From NCBI GenBank assembly GCA_965284565.1, contig OZ260100.1, forward strand, positions 2,294,001-2,358,000: 64,000 bases of DNA, given 5' to 3'. Of this stretch, positions 1 through 8,501 are shown piece after piece. The notes beneath the pieces were generated by a model, which worked only from the letters and a program-made list of their open reading frames with translations, was not told the DNA's origin and did not search any database. This DNA comes from BRH-c54 sp965284565. GTDB lineage: Bacteria; Bacteroidota; Bacteroidia; Flavobacteriales_E; Vicingaceae. Position 1 is the first letter of the stretch, and each line of letters starts with the position of its first letter. A program made the position numbers and the translations under genes.

Positions 1-577
1 TATTTCTTAAAAATCTGTTGGCAGTTATGGTAAATATAAGTTGTTCGTTATGGCTTTTCCAATACGCCTCAGTAATATGGCACATATTGGTAAACGTATC
101 GGTTTTACTTTTGCTGAAACAAGAAAAATCAGTTTCCTGAATAAGCAATTCGGCCGCCTCATTCATTTTTTCAACATCCAATTTATATGGGAAATAATGA
201 GCCAACTCGGTTGTAAAAGGGTTTTTAGTGGTTGTAATTCGGTATTCGTAAGTTCGGTAGGTAGCACTAAATCGAGCATGATCATCTTCTTTCACCTCAA
301 AAATTTGCTTACATGCAATGTCTGTTGGTAAAAAGCTGTTTAGCTTAAATAGTAGTTGAGCAGCATCAATAGATTGGTTGCTATCAAAATGAGCAAAAAG
401 TTGTTCTGCATGTACGCCTGTATCTGTTCTTCCTGCTCCGGTAATCATAATTTCTTCTTGCAATAAAGTGCTTAGTGCTTTGTTTATTTCTTCCTGTACA
501 CTGTGAGCATTTTGCTGAATTTGCCAACCGTGATAGTTGGTGCCTTTGTAAGCGAGTTCAACAAAATATCTTGCCAT
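1..577 (-). CDS. truA: tRNA pseudouridine synthase A, 3' end beyond window
   Basis: TruA isomerises uridines 38-40 of the tRNA anticodon stem to pseudouridine. The minus-strand frame from the ATG at 577 opens MARYFVELAYKGTNYHGWQ and carries the family motif GAGRTDTGVHA around residue 50, where Asp52 is the catalytic aspartate. The later region ARFSATYRTYEYRI is also typical. About 192 codons are visible, and the gene continues past base 1, so the C-terminal part is not seen. It stands alone at this end, with a divergent transporter gene beginning at 840. The identification is firm. Confidence 0.95.
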   Translation of the reverse strand, partial: MARYFVELAYKGTNYHGWQIQQNAHSVQEEINKALSTLLQEEIMITGAGRTDTGVHAEQLFAHFDSNQSIDAAQLLFKLNSFLPTDIACKQIFEVKEDDHARFSATYRTYEYRITTTKNPFTTELAHYFPYKLDVEKMNEAAELLIQETDFSCFSKSKTDTFTNMCHITEAYWKSHNEQLIFTITANRFLRN

Positions 578-689
578 GGTAAATTGGGTTAAAAATTTCT
601 GCAAAAGTAAGCAATAGTTAGATAAATAGTTGAGGTGGTTTAGGTGTTCAATTTGTTAATAGTTCTGAAAAGGTACTAATCGAATGTTA

Positions 690-757
690 TTTCTAATTTT
701 TTTCACATATTGAGGTACGAAACTTAGTAAAATGAAGCTAGAGACATCTTCTTAGTC
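690..757. repeat. Degenerate interspersed repeat, copy 1
   Basis: This intergenic stretch contains a gaggtacgaaacttagtaaa block followed by atgaagctagagacatcttc. Closely similar text recurs at about 41,341-41,420 and, inverted, at about 49,446-49,565. It has no reading frame of its own. The three copies look like members of one dispersed non-coding repeat family. Confidence 0.5.
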
Positions 758-812
758 AATAGATAAAATAAAACACCTCAAACTTCAAACATCAAACCTG
801 AAAATTTTATAC

Positions 813-820
813 TATTTTTG
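813..820 (+). promoter_or_regulatory. Putative -7 box of the SLC13 gene
   Basis: TATTTTTG fits the Bacteroidota -7 consensus TAnnTTTG and ends 20 bases before the ATG at 840. A clear -33 TTG was not seen at the usual distance, so this is only a candidate. Confidence 0.35.
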
Positions 821-839
821 GAAACCTATTATTAATTAA

Positions 840-2327
840 ATGAAATCGGTTTCTAAAAAATGGATGTATTTTTTACTGGCAATACTGTTGGCAGTAATTG
901 GCTATTGGATAGTACCTTCAGAAGCAAATCCTAAAGCACCCATCATGGCGGCAATCGTTATTGTTATGGCTGTCTGCTGGATTTTTGAAGTCTTACCTAT
1001 TGCTGTTACTTCCTTATTTCCTATGTTTTTATTTCCGCTTTTTGGTATTTTAGATGCCAAAGACACTGCCGTATTTTATGGTAAAGAAATTATTTTTCTG
1101 TTTCTCGGTGGGTTAATGTTGGCTCAAGGTATTCAGCAATCTAACCTGCATCAGCGATTAGCATTGAAAATTGTTAGCATTATTGGCAGTAAACCTGCTG
1201 ATCTTATTTTAGGATTTATGATAACCACCGCTTTTTTAAGTATGTGGATATCCAACACCGCTACAGTAATGGTAATGATGCCTATAGGCATTTCTATTAT
1301 TGAAGAATTAAAAACGGGTATCACTAACGAAAACAAAAAACTGATTAGTCGATTTGCTGTTGCGTTAATGTTGTGTATTGCTTATGCAGCCGATATTGGC
1401 GGAATGGCAACCGTTATTGGTACCATGCCCAACATGATATTTATAGAAATGTACCAAACTATTTTTCCTGATAAAGCAGCAATTGGTTTTACGCAATGGA
1501 TGATGATGGGCTTGCCAATTGCGATTACTTTTATCATTACAGGTTGGTTATTACTGACCAAAATAATTTACAGAATGCCGAAAAACAATCTGTTAAAAAG
1601 TAATGATGTAGTTAAAAGTCAGTTGCATGGATTAGGAAAAATTACTAGAGATGAAGCTTTATCGGGATTGGTATTTTTTATGGCTGCGGTTTTATGGATA
1701 ACAGGTTCGGATTTACGCTTATCTGAAACCATTACTATACAAGGTTGGCGAACTGTTTTTGGTTTAGAAATGACAACTGATGCTACCATAGCTATTGCTG
1801 CTGCCACTTTATTGTTTCTAATTCCTTCAAAACAAAGACAAGGAGAAATGTTGTTAAAATGGAGTCATGTACATAGCTTACCTTGGGGCGTTTTGTTGCT
1901 TTTTGGTGGAGGTTTTGCTATTGCAGGCGGTTTTTCGTCATCAGGTTTATCGGATGTAGTAGGGAATCTTTTTGCACAAATGACTTTTTCCTCTCCGCTA
2001 GTGATGGTTGTAGTAGTTTGTGTAGTACTTACCTTACTTACGGAAGTGACCTCCAATACAGCAACTACCAATTTGGTGTTGCCTATTTTAGCACAAGCAA
2101 GTATAGCATTAGATATAGAACCCATTTTGTTGATGATTCCCGCAACACTTTCGGCAAGTTGTGCTTTTATGATGCCTGTTGCATCGCCTACCCAAGCCAT
2201 TATTTTTGGTTCGGGTTATGTAAAAATAAAACAAATGATTCGCGCAGGAATTTTATTTAATTTGTTGGGTGTTATTATTGTTACTACTGTGTTTATGTTG
2301 TTGTCTAAATTTGTTTTTGGAGTTTAG
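840..2327 (+). CDS. SLC13/DASS family anion:sodium symporter
   Basis: This 495-residue polytopic inner-membrane protein belongs to the divalent anion/sodium symporter family, which imports dicarboxylates, sulfate or related anions with Na+. Both family SNT signatures are visible: SNTATVMVMMP at residues 138-148 and SNTATTNLVLP at about 404. They lie in the two inverted repeats that form the substrate and Na+ site. Length and hydrophobicity fit the family (about 450-550 residues). The sequence does not decide between dicarboxylate and sulfate. It appears monocistronic. Confidence 0.9.
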   Translation: MKSVSKKWMYFLLAILLAVIGYWIVPSEANPKAPIMAAIVIVMAVCWIFEVLPIAVTSLFPMFLFPLFGILDAKDTAVFYGKEIIFLFLGGLMLAQGIQQSNLHQRLALKIVSIIGSKPADLILGFMITTAFLSMWISNTATVMVMMPIGISIIEELKTGITNENKKLISRFAVALMLCIAYAADIGGMATVIGTMPNMIFIEMYQTIFPDKAAIGFTQWMMMGLPIAITFIITGWLLLTKIIYRMPKNNLLKSNDVVKSQLHGLGKITRDEALSGLVFFMAAVLWITGSDLRLSETITIQGWRTVFGLEMTTDATIAIAAATLLFLIPSKQRQGEMLLKWSHVHSLPWGVLLLFGGGFAIAGGFSSSGLSDVVGNLFAQMTFSSPLVMVVVVCVVLTLLTEVTSNTATTNLVLPILAQASIALDIEPILLMIPATLSASCAFMMPVASPTQAIIFGSGYVKIKQMIRAGILFNLLGVIIVTTVFMLLSKFVFGV

Positions 2328-2362
2328 AACGCAGATGACGCGGATTTGAACGGATTTTATAG
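2326..2362. repeat. Fragment resembling a common intergenic repeat (acgcagatgacgcggatttg)
   Basis: The text acgcagatgacgcggatttg followed by aacggatttt lies directly after the transporter stop codon. From memory, similar strings are common between genes in many Bacteroidota genomes. Only one clear copy is visible here, so repeat status rests on that knowledge and not on this window. Confidence 0.35.
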
Positions 2363-2393
2363 TGTTCATGGTGAAAATGAAAAACACTACTCA

Positions 2394-2978
2394 TTAAATA
2401 ATCAATGATATTTCAACTTTAATCATATTTAATTTATTAAACTTAAAAACAAGGTCTAAACATTCGTCTTTTTCATTTATACCTGTATAACGAACACCTA
2501 TTTCTTCTTCTTCATAATTAGACCAATTACAATTTGGTTCTTTAGTTTTTTTTAACTTAAATTTTTTATGTTCCAAATAGTTTAGAATTTTTGACTCAAG
2601 TAGCTCAATATTCGCTAAACTATTATATTCAAGCTCCCATCCTCCATTTATGCTAGGAGCGTCTGAACCAATCCAATTGTATTTGGGAGTATTCATATTC
2701 TCTATAATTGGAAAATCATTAATAACAGAATTATCCATAGTTATAAACCAAAGCAAAGATCCTTTATTAATATTATGATGACTTTCCATTAAACGGAAAC
2801 TGACATAAAGATAGCTAAAAATCAAAAATATAGGCAACAAAAACAAGGATACTTTTAGAAAATTTTTTCTAAAAAAATGAGGTAATGATTTTTTGTATCG
2901 AATCAAATATATTCTAATCAGAATGTAAATTAGAATAAATAAAAATGAATAAACAAAAATTCCAATCAAATATATCAT
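2394..2978 (-). CDS. Hypothetical membrane-anchored protein
   Basis: This 194-residue protein is not recognised. Two hydrophobic segments at about residues 3-26 and 42-62 are separated by a basic loop (RYKKSLPHFFRKNF). They are followed by a polar domain of about 130 residues with several Trp and Cys residues, probably periplasmic. The ATG start at 2978 is the only one that keeps both membrane segments. It lies alone between two forward genes. No function is proposed. Confidence 0.6.
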   Translation of the reverse strand: MIYLIGIFVYSFLFILIYILIRIYLIRYKKSLPHFFRKNFLKVSLFLLPIFLIFSYLYVSFRLMESHHNINKGSLLWFITMDNSVINDFPIIENMNTPKYNWIGSDAPSINGGWELEYNSLANIELLESKILNYLEHKKFKLKKTKEPNCNWSNYEEEEIGVRYTGINEKDECLDLVFKFNKLNMIKVEISLII

Positions 2979-3084
2979 ATATACATATTAATAAAAACTA
3001 TCACTTTTTTTAGTGTTAAATCAAGCATAAAGTTAACAAACCTTTTTCATTTGAGTATTTTTTTTGTTTTTCATCGTTAATACA

Positions 3085-3180
3085 CTCCGTGTTCTCTGTG
3101 CCTCTGTGGTTGAATTAGAAGTTTACGATTAACCATTAACAAATAACCCTTAACTTTTTTGCGACTTTGCGGTTAATAAA
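3085..3180. repeat. Fragments resembling a widespread intergenic repeat
   Basis: The stretch contains ctccgtgttctctgtgcctc followed by tgtggtt, then tttgcgactttgcggttaat. Both strings resemble remnants often seen between genes in Bacteroidota and some other bacteria. No open frame is supported. The 277 bases from 2979 to 3255 hold nothing else apart from the promoter box at 3222. Confidence 0.35.
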
Positions 3181-3221
3181 AATTTATATTCAAAATCATT
3201 ACAATTAACTTTCTAAAAAAG

Positions 3222-3229
3222 TATTTTTG
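3222..3229 (+). promoter_or_regulatory. Putative -7 box of the acyl-CoA carboxylase gene
   Basis: TATTTTTG matches TAnnTTTG and lies 26 bases before the ATG at 3256. The -33 element is not obvious. Confidence 0.4.
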
Positions 3230-3255
3230 AGAATTAAATAAAAAAAGCATAAAAA

Positions 3256-4899
3256 ATGGCAAAAAAGATAGATATAGAATTTAGTAAGAACGAAGACGTC
3301 AACCGACTTTCGGTATCAGATTTAAATCGTAGATTAGAAAAAGTGTATTTAGGCGGAGGAAAGAAAAAAATTGAATCGCACCATGCTAAAGGCAAGCTTA
3401 CTGCCAGAGAAAGAATTGATTATTTATTGGATAAAAAATCGCCAAGAATAGAAATTGGTGCTTTTGCCGGAGAAGGCATGTACGAAGAACAAGGTGGTTG
3501 TCCTTCTGGTGGAGTAGTGGGGATGATAGGTTATGTTAAAGGAAAACAATGTTTGGTAGTTGCCAACGATGCTACTGTAAAAGCTGGAGCTTGGTTTCCA
3601 ATAGCTGCTAAAAAAAATCTACGTTTTCAGGAAATTGCCATGGAAAACAAATTGCCTATTATTTATTTGGTAGACAGTGCAGGTGTTTTCTTACCTATGC
3701 AAGATGAAATTTTTCCTGATAAGGAACATTTTGGAAGAATTTTTAGAAACAACGCCATCATGTCTTCAGAAGGAATTATACAAATTGCTGCCATTATGGG
3801 AAGTTGTGTTGCTGGAGGAGCTTATTTGCCCATTATGAGCGATGAAGCTATGATAGTGGATAAAACAGGTTCTATCTTTTTAGCAGGTTCTTATTTAGTA
3901 AAAGCAGCCATTGGTGAAAGTATTGATAACGAAACATTAGGTGGAGCTACAACACATTGCGAAATTTCAGGAGTAACCGATTATAAATGTAAAGACGACC
4001 AAGATTGTTTGGACAGGATTAAAAACATCATGGATAAAATTGGTGATTACGACAAAGCAGGATTTAACAGAGTGAAACCAACTCAACCTAAATTAGACCC
4101 AAAAGAAATTTACGGCATTTTACCCGATACACGCGAAAAACCTTATGATGTAAGAGAAATTATCAAACGTTTGGTTGATAATTCAGAATTTGAAGAATAC
4201 AAAGATGCTTACGGACAAACTATTGTTTGTGGCTATGCTCGAATTGACGGATGGTCAGTAGGAATAGTTGCGAATCAACGAATGGTGGTAAAATCTAAAA
4301 AAGGAGAAATGCAGTTTGGTGGAGTTATTTATTCTGATTCGGCAGACAAAGCAGCACGTTTTATTATGAATTGCAACCAAAAGAAAATTCCGTTGGTGTT
4401 TTTGCAAGATGTAAGTGGTTTTATGGTAGGTTCACGTTCTGAACATGGCGGAATTATTAAAGATGGAGCCAAAATGGTTGCTGCTCAGGCAAACTCGGTT
4501 GTTCCTAAGTTTACTATTATTATGGGGAACTCTTATGGAGCAGGAAATTATGCTATGTGCGGAAAAGCTTACGACCCAAGATTAATTGTAGCCTGGCCTT
4601 CGGCACAATTGGCGGTAATGAGTGGAGCTTCAGCTGCAAAAACCTTATTACAGATTGAAGTAGCTTCATTAAAAGCCAAGGGAGAAAAAGAAATTAACAA
4701 GGAAAAAGAGGATGAATTATATAACAGAATTAAAGATAGGTATGACGAGCAAATTTCGCCTTACTATGCCGCAGCAAGACTTTGGACAGATGCCATCATC
4801 GACCCTATGGATACCAGAAAATGGATTTCGATGGGAATTGAAGCTGCCGACCACGCTCCAATTACTAAAAGGTATAATGTTGGGGTGATACAGACGTAG
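3256..4899 (+). CDS. Acyl-CoA carboxylase, carboxyltransferase (beta) subunit
   Basis: This biotin-dependent carboxyltransferase (547 residues) moves CO2 from carboxybiotin to an acyl-CoA, in the propionyl-/methylcrotonyl-CoA carboxylase family. The N-domain has a crotonase-fold oxyanion loop at GSCVAGGAYLPIMSDEA. The C-domain has its counterpart at MGNSYGAGNYAMCGKAYDPR. The sequence AYLPIMSDEAMIVDKTGSIF is closer to methylcrotonyl-CoA carboxylase beta than to PccB, but substrate is not settled. The biotin carboxylase/BCCP subunit is not adjacent, so it must lie elsewhere. Confidence 0.9.
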   Translation: MAKKIDIEFSKNEDVNRLSVSDLNRRLEKVYLGGGKKKIESHHAKGKLTARERIDYLLDKKSPRIEIGAFAGEGMYEEQGGCPSGGVVGMIGYVKGKQCLVVANDATVKAGAWFPIAAKKNLRFQEIAMENKLPIIYLVDSAGVFLPMQDEIFPDKEHFGRIFRNNAIMSSEGIIQIAAIMGSCVAGGAYLPIMSDEAMIVDKTGSIFLAGSYLVKAAIGESIDNETLGGATTHCEISGVTDYKCKDDQDCLDRIKNIMDKIGDYDKAGFNRVKPTQPKLDPKEIYGILPDTREKPYDVREIIKRLVDNSEFEEYKDAYGQTIVCGYARIDGWSVGIVANQRMVVKSKKGEMQFGGVIYSDSADKAARFIMNCNQKKIPLVFLQDVSGFMVGSRSEHGGIIKDGAKMVAAQANSVVPKFTIIMGNSYGAGNYAMCGKAYDPRLIVAWPSAQLAVMSGASAAKTLLQIEVASLKAKGEKEINKEKEDELYNRIKDRYDEQISPYYAAARLWTDAIIDPMDTRKWISMGIEAADHAPITKRYNVGVIQT

Positions 4900-4900
4900 A

Positions 4901-5031
4901 AGAGTACTTAGGAGTTGAGAGTGCCTTGAGTGCTTATAAGTACTTAGGAGTTAAGGGTTAAGAGTTGAAAGTACCTTGAATACTTAGGAGTACTTATAAG
5001 TTGAGGAGTTATTGAAAAAAATATAATTAAA
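4901..5031. repeat. Left flank of IVS-like element: repeated tacttaggag units
   Basis: This flank is built from several copies of tacttaggag, cttataagtac and related 10-mers. It ends in a 23-base arm (4981-5003) that is the exact reverse complement of 5400-5422 on the other side of the four-helix-bundle gene. The arms could pair into a long stem in RNA, enclosing the gene. Confidence 0.75.
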
Positions 5032-5394
5032 ATGAATAATAAAGAATTTAGCAAATTATTAGAAGTTCGTACAAGAAAATTTGCTGTTACTATTATTAAA
5101 TTATCTTCAAAATTACCAAACACTCCTGAAGCAAATGTTTTAAGGTATCAGCTTACTAAATCAGGGACGAGCATTGGAGCAAATTACCGAGAGGCAAATA
5201 GAGGAAGAAGTACTGCTGATTTCTACAACAAAATAAAAATAAGCGAATCAGAAGCAAGTGAAACTGTATATTGGTTAGAAATTATTGAAGAATTGAATTG
5301 GATTGACAAAAATAATTTTAAACTTGTTTACGATGAATCAAATGAATTATTAGCAATTTTCACATCAATTAAAAACAGTTTAAAAACTAAATAA
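5032..5394 (+). CDS. Four-helix bundle protein (23S rRNA intervening-sequence protein family)
   Basis: This 120-residue protein matches the TIGR02436/bAvd-like four-helix bundle family. Hallmarks are LSSKLPNTPEANVLRYQLTK, then SIGANYREANRGRS, then KIKISESEASETVYWLEI. The family was first described inside intervening sequences of 23S rRNA genes in Leptospira and Coxiella, and also occurs as free-standing genes in Bacteroidota. The biochemical role is not established. Here it is intergenic and bracketed by perfect 23-bp inverted repeats, which mirrors IVS architecture and suggests a discrete element. Confidence 0.85.
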   Translation: MNNKEFSKLLEVRTRKFAVTIIKLSSKLPNTPEANVLRYQLTKSGTSIGANYREANRGRSTADFYNKIKISESEASETVYWLEIIEELNWIDKNNFKLVYDESNELLAIFTSIKNSLKTK

Positions 5395-5399
5395 CCAAA

Positions 5400-5448
5400 C
5401 AACTTATAAGTACTCCTAAGTACTCATAAGTATTCATAAGTACTTATA
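5400..5448. repeat. Right flank of IVS-like element
   Basis: Bases 5400-5422 are the perfect inverted copy of 4981-5003. The rest repeats cttataagtactcctaag-type units up to the ATG of the next gene at 5449. The downstream gene therefore starts directly at the element border. Confidence 0.75.
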
Positions 5449-6246
5449 ATGAAAAAAACCGGTTCACTTTTAAAAATGCACTCACAACTTCAGGATGAAG
5501 TACAATACCACTTACCTGTTGGAGAAGAATTAGTATATCTCAACGATTTAATAGGACAAACGATTAAGTTGACTTATGAGAACGCTATTTATTGTATTAA
5601 ATGTGGGCGAAAAACGGTAAAATCATTTAACCAAGGTTTTTGTTATCCTTGTTTTAGAGATGCTCCCGAAGCTGCTGATTGGATTATTAATCCAGAAAAA
5701 TCGCAAGCTCATTTGGGTATTGAAGATAGGGATTTAGAGTATGAAAAATCCGTTCAATTGCAACCACATGTTGTTTATTTATCGCTTACAAGTGGAATTA
5801 AAGTAGGTGTTACCAGACACACACAAGTCCCAACCAGATGGATAGACCAAGGAGCTTCGCAAGCTATAAAATTAGCAGAAACACCCAACCGCTATTTAGC
5901 AGGAATGATAGAAGTTAGCCTTAAAAACCATATGGCAGATAAAACCAATTGGCAACAAATGCTAAAAAATTTACAGCCTAACATTGATTTAATTACCGAA
6001 AGAGATAAAGTAGCTCTTTTGGTAGATGATGCTTATCACGAATATCTTCTTCCTGAAAGTCAGATTATTTACATGAATTTTCCTGTTTTACAATATCCTG
6101 TAAAAGTAAAAAGTATAGGTTTTGATAAAGTTCCTGAGTACGAAGGAAAACTTATTGGTATTAAAGGACAATACTTAATCTTTGAAAATGGTATTGTACT
6201 CAACATTAGAAAATATGGTGGTTACCTTGTTAGTGTAGAATTTTAA
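5449..6246 (+). CDS. DUF2797 protein with zinc ribbon
   Basis: This 265-residue member of DUF2797 is a conserved bacterial family of unknown function. A four-cysteine zinc site, CIKCGRKT...CYPCF, lies at about residues 48-70. A segment VVYLSLTSGIKVGVTRH at about 108-125 resembles a GIY-YIG-type strand arrangement, followed by RWIDQGASQAIKLAETPNRY, the most conserved family block. The start at 5449 abuts the IVS-like element and has no strong RBS, so an ATG at MHSQLQ (residue 10) is possible. Confidence 0.8.
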   Translation: MKKTGSLLKMHSQLQDEVQYHLPVGEELVYLNDLIGQTIKLTYENAIYCIKCGRKTVKSFNQGFCYPCFRDAPEAADWIINPEKSQAHLGIEDRDLEYEKSVQLQPHVVYLSLTSGIKVGVTRHTQVPTRWIDQGASQAIKLAETPNRYLAGMIEVSLKNHMADKTNWQQMLKNLQPNIDLITERDKVALLVDDAYHEYLLPESQIIYMNFPVLQYPVKVKSIGFDKVPEYEGKLIGIKGQYLIFENGIVLNIRKYGGYLVSVEF

Positions 6247-6273
6247 ATCACTTTTTTCGTATTAATTGTGAAG

Positions 6274-6299
6274 TTCATTACGTAGTTCTGCGTAATGAA
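6274..6299 (+). terminator. Stem-loop after the DUF2797 gene
   Basis: A perfect 9-bp stem (ttcattacg/cgtaatgaa) with an 8-base loop lies 28 bases after the DUF2797 stop. The downstream T-run is weak (about 6310-6320), so termination is only suggested. Confidence 0.35.
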
Positions 6300-6416
6300 A
6301 ATTGGTATTTCTTTTTATCAATTTACGTATTTGGCTTCTTTTTTCATGCTCTTAAATATCAGTATTTTGTATAGTTCAAAAGAATTAAAATATTGATAAA
6401 TTTAAAATATAGACAC

Positions 6417-6875
6417 ATGAAAACAATAATCACATTTTTAGCAGCCATTCTAATTGCAATAAATGGTTTTAGTCAAATAGAATTTAAAGGCTACATAGTA
6501 AACGAAAAAGGTAAAAAATTAAATAATGTAGAGATAAAGTTATATGAAGAAAACTCTTTAATCCATTCAGACTTCATCACTAATAAATTTGCTTACAACT
6601 TGTGGTTAAACAAGTATTATACAGTTGAAATTTCTAAAGAAGGCTATTTAACTAAAAGAATAGTAATTTCTACATTGGCTAGTGTTTATGATGCAGAACC
6701 TTTTGAATGCGACATTGAGTTAATTAAAAAAACTGACGATTTAGATGGTTTTGATTTTGATTTTCCTGTTGCAATTGTTGAATACAAACAATACCAAGGA
6801 GGTTTTCATTACAATATCATCAAAAATAATGGATTTGAAAAAAAAGAAGAATTAATTACTAAGCAAGACAAGTAA
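6417..6875 (+). CDS. Secreted carboxypeptidase-regulatory-like domain protein
   Basis: The protein has 152 residues. The ATG at 6417 is preferred to the upstream TTG at 6393 because it puts the signal peptide (MKTIITFLAAILIAINGFSQ) at the N-terminus. The mature part, GYIVNEKGKKLNNVEIKLYE...YTVEISKEGYLTKRIVIS, is a beta-sandwich of the carboxypeptidase D regulatory-like type, common in exported Bacteroidota proteins. The specific role is unknown. It converges on nadE, with the two stop codons adjacent at 6875/6876. Confidence 0.65.
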   Translation: MKTIITFLAAILIAINGFSQIEFKGYIVNEKGKKLNNVEIKLYEENSLIHSDFITNKFAYNLWLNKYYTVEISKEGYLTKRIVISTLASVYDAEPFECDIELIKKTDDLDGFDFDFPVAIVEYKQYQGGFHYNIIKNNGFEKKEELITKQDK

Positions 6876-7670
6876 CTAAGTTCTTAAACCATTAGGTATT
6901 ATACAAACCGGAATAGGATTCATTTTGTGTTGGTTGGCTGCATTTAATTTTTTGTAGATAGCCAACACTTCTTTCTGTCTATTACTTAAGTTTGTTTCAG
7001 GAGAATTAGTATTCACAAAATCCATAGCCCATTCTAATTCTGGATAGGTAGCTCCTATTTGATCTTCATCGGTTCTTTCATCACCCCAAAGTCCGTCAGT
7101 TGGTGGAGCAAGCATAATTTCATTGTTTACACCCAAAAACTTTCCTAGAGCATAAACTTCAGTTTTAGTTAAATCTGCAATAGGACTAATGTCCACACCA
7201 CCATCACCATATTTAGTATAGAACCCTACACCAAAATCTTCAATTTTATTGCCTGTGCCAAGTACTAAAAAACCATTCTTTTGAGCATGATAATAAAGAG
7301 TTGTCATTCGCATTCTTGCTCTTAAATTTACTAAAGCTAAAGCTTCCGATTCATTATCTTTGTTAGTAGAAAGGGATTTTAAAAAACTATCGAAAATAGG
7401 AGTGAGGTCAGTTTTTAAGTTACTTACATTATTAAATTGTTCTTTTAATTGCTCAATATGTTTACTTCCTCTGTTTACTTGTTTTAAATCCTGATAAATG
7501 GGCATTTCCAAACATAAAACTGGCATTTTTGTATGAGCAGCTAATGCTGAAGTTACTGCAGAATCTATCCCTCCTGAAATACCCACTACAAAACCTTTAG
7601 CATGTGCTTTTTCTGCATATTGTTTAATCCAATTAACAATATGAGGAACAGTTTTTTCAGGATTAATCAT
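6876..7670 (-). CDS. nadE: NH3-dependent NAD+ synthetase
   Basis: This enzyme makes NAD+ from deamido-NAD+, ATP and ammonia, the last step of the pathway. At 264 residues it has only the synthetase domain and no glutaminase domain, so it uses free ammonia. The ATP pyrophosphatase P-loop SGGIDSA is at residues 32-38, and the motif GTGNKIEDFGVGFYTKYGDGGVD is typical of NadE. The ATG at 7670 is 9 bases past the stop of the upstream barrel gene, so the two are probably cotranscribed. The window also holds nadA. Confidence 0.95.
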   Translation of the reverse strand: MINPEKTVPHIVNWIKQYAEKAHAKGFVVGISGGIDSAVTSALAAHTKMPVLCLEMPIYQDLKQVNRGSKHIEQLKEQFNNVSNLKTDLTPIFDSFLKSLSTNKDNESEALALVNLRARMRMTTLYYHAQKNGFLVLGTGNKIEDFGVGFYTKYGDGGVDISPIADLTKTEVYALGKFLGVNNEIMLAPPTDGLWGDERTDEDQIGATYPELEWAMDFVNTNSPETNLSNRQKEVLAIYKKLNAANQHKMNPIPVCIIPNGLRT

Positions 7671-7679
7671 ACTTGGAAT

Positions 7680-8435
7680 TTAAAAATAGATGCCTAAATC
7701 TAAAGAAAAGTAATTTAAATTAGCGTTGGCTGATTTGTTTTTGTAGTTTGGGGTTCCGTCTGCGTTATATATAGGAGCTCCATTTCCATCTAGATTAACA
7801 AGTTTATTGTCTAATGTATTTATGAAACCATTATTGAAAGTGACACCAAACATTACGGCCGTATTTCCAGAAATACTGTACTCTGCACCAATACCAATTA
7901 CTAACCAAGCATTAAAAAATTTAATATTGTCTTTAATATCTACATCACTTTTAGAAATACCTCCGCTTACATTTTTGTAATCAAAATCACCATTAGAGCT
8001 ATAGTTAAATCCTGTTTTCACACCAAAATTTCCGTAATAAGTCATGTAACCAATTTCGTTGGTTCTTAATTTTAAGGTAAGTGGAATTTCAATGTATTTT
8101 AAGTTGTAAGATTGGTCAATTTGTGTAAAGGAATAAACATTATTATCAGCATCATGAAAATGATCAAAATAGGTTAGATTTCCTCCTAATTTGTTTAGCG
8201 TTAATCCTGTCGAGAATAAATAGTTTTTGGCTAAGAAAAATTCAGCAGATAATCCATAAGAAAAACCTAAGGAAGAACCATTTTTTTCATATCCATCTGA
8301 AGAAGGATTTAACCAAGCAATGTTTGGTGAGAAATGCAAGCCAAATCTAAATTTTCTATCTTCACTTTCTTGAGCAGAAAGGTTGGAAATAATTCCTATA
8401 AATAGTATTAAAGTAAGTAACTTTGCTTTTTTCAT
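7680..8435 (-). CDS. Outer-membrane beta-barrel protein (PorT-like family)
   Basis: This 251-residue exported protein has a signal peptide at MKKAKLLTLILFIGIISNLSA. The rest is a series of alternating amphipathic strands (RFGLHFSPNIAWL, FSYGLSAEFFLAKNYLFSTGL, YIEIPLTLKLRT, AWLVIGIGAEYSISGN) ending in a C-terminal aromatic strand (FSLDLGIYF). This is the usual architecture of the Bacteroidota outer-membrane barrel domain. Substrate and partners are unknown. It precedes nadE with a 9-base gap and is divergent from gldB. Confidence 0.8.
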   Translation of the reverse strand: MKKAKLLTLILFIGIISNLSAQESEDRKFRFGLHFSPNIAWLNPSSDGYEKNGSSLGFSYGLSAEFFLAKNYLFSTGLTLNKLGGNLTYFDHFHDADNNVYSFTQIDQSYNLKYIEIPLTLKLRTNEIGYMTYYGNFGVKTGFNYSSNGDFDYKNVSGGISKSDVDIKDNIKFFNAWLVIGIGAEYSISGNTAVMFGVTFNNGFINTLDNKLVNLDGNGAPIYNADGTPNYKNKSANANLNYFSLDLGIYF

Positions 8436-8501
8436 TTTATATAGCTTATAGGTTAATATTTAATTACAAATTTATACAAATATTATAAGAGTTAGTCTAG
8501 C

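Noticed and set aside
41..331. Plus-strand 96-residue frame at the window start
   Set aside because: It is antisense to truA, which is firmly supported by its catalytic motif.
1151..2260. Four alternative frames within the SLC13 gene
   Set aside because: All are shadows of a strongly supported membrane protein.
4901..5448. CRISPR array at the tacttaggag repeats
   Set aside because: The units are short, variable and without regular spacers, and no cas genes are present. They are the inverted flanks of the four-helix-bundle element.
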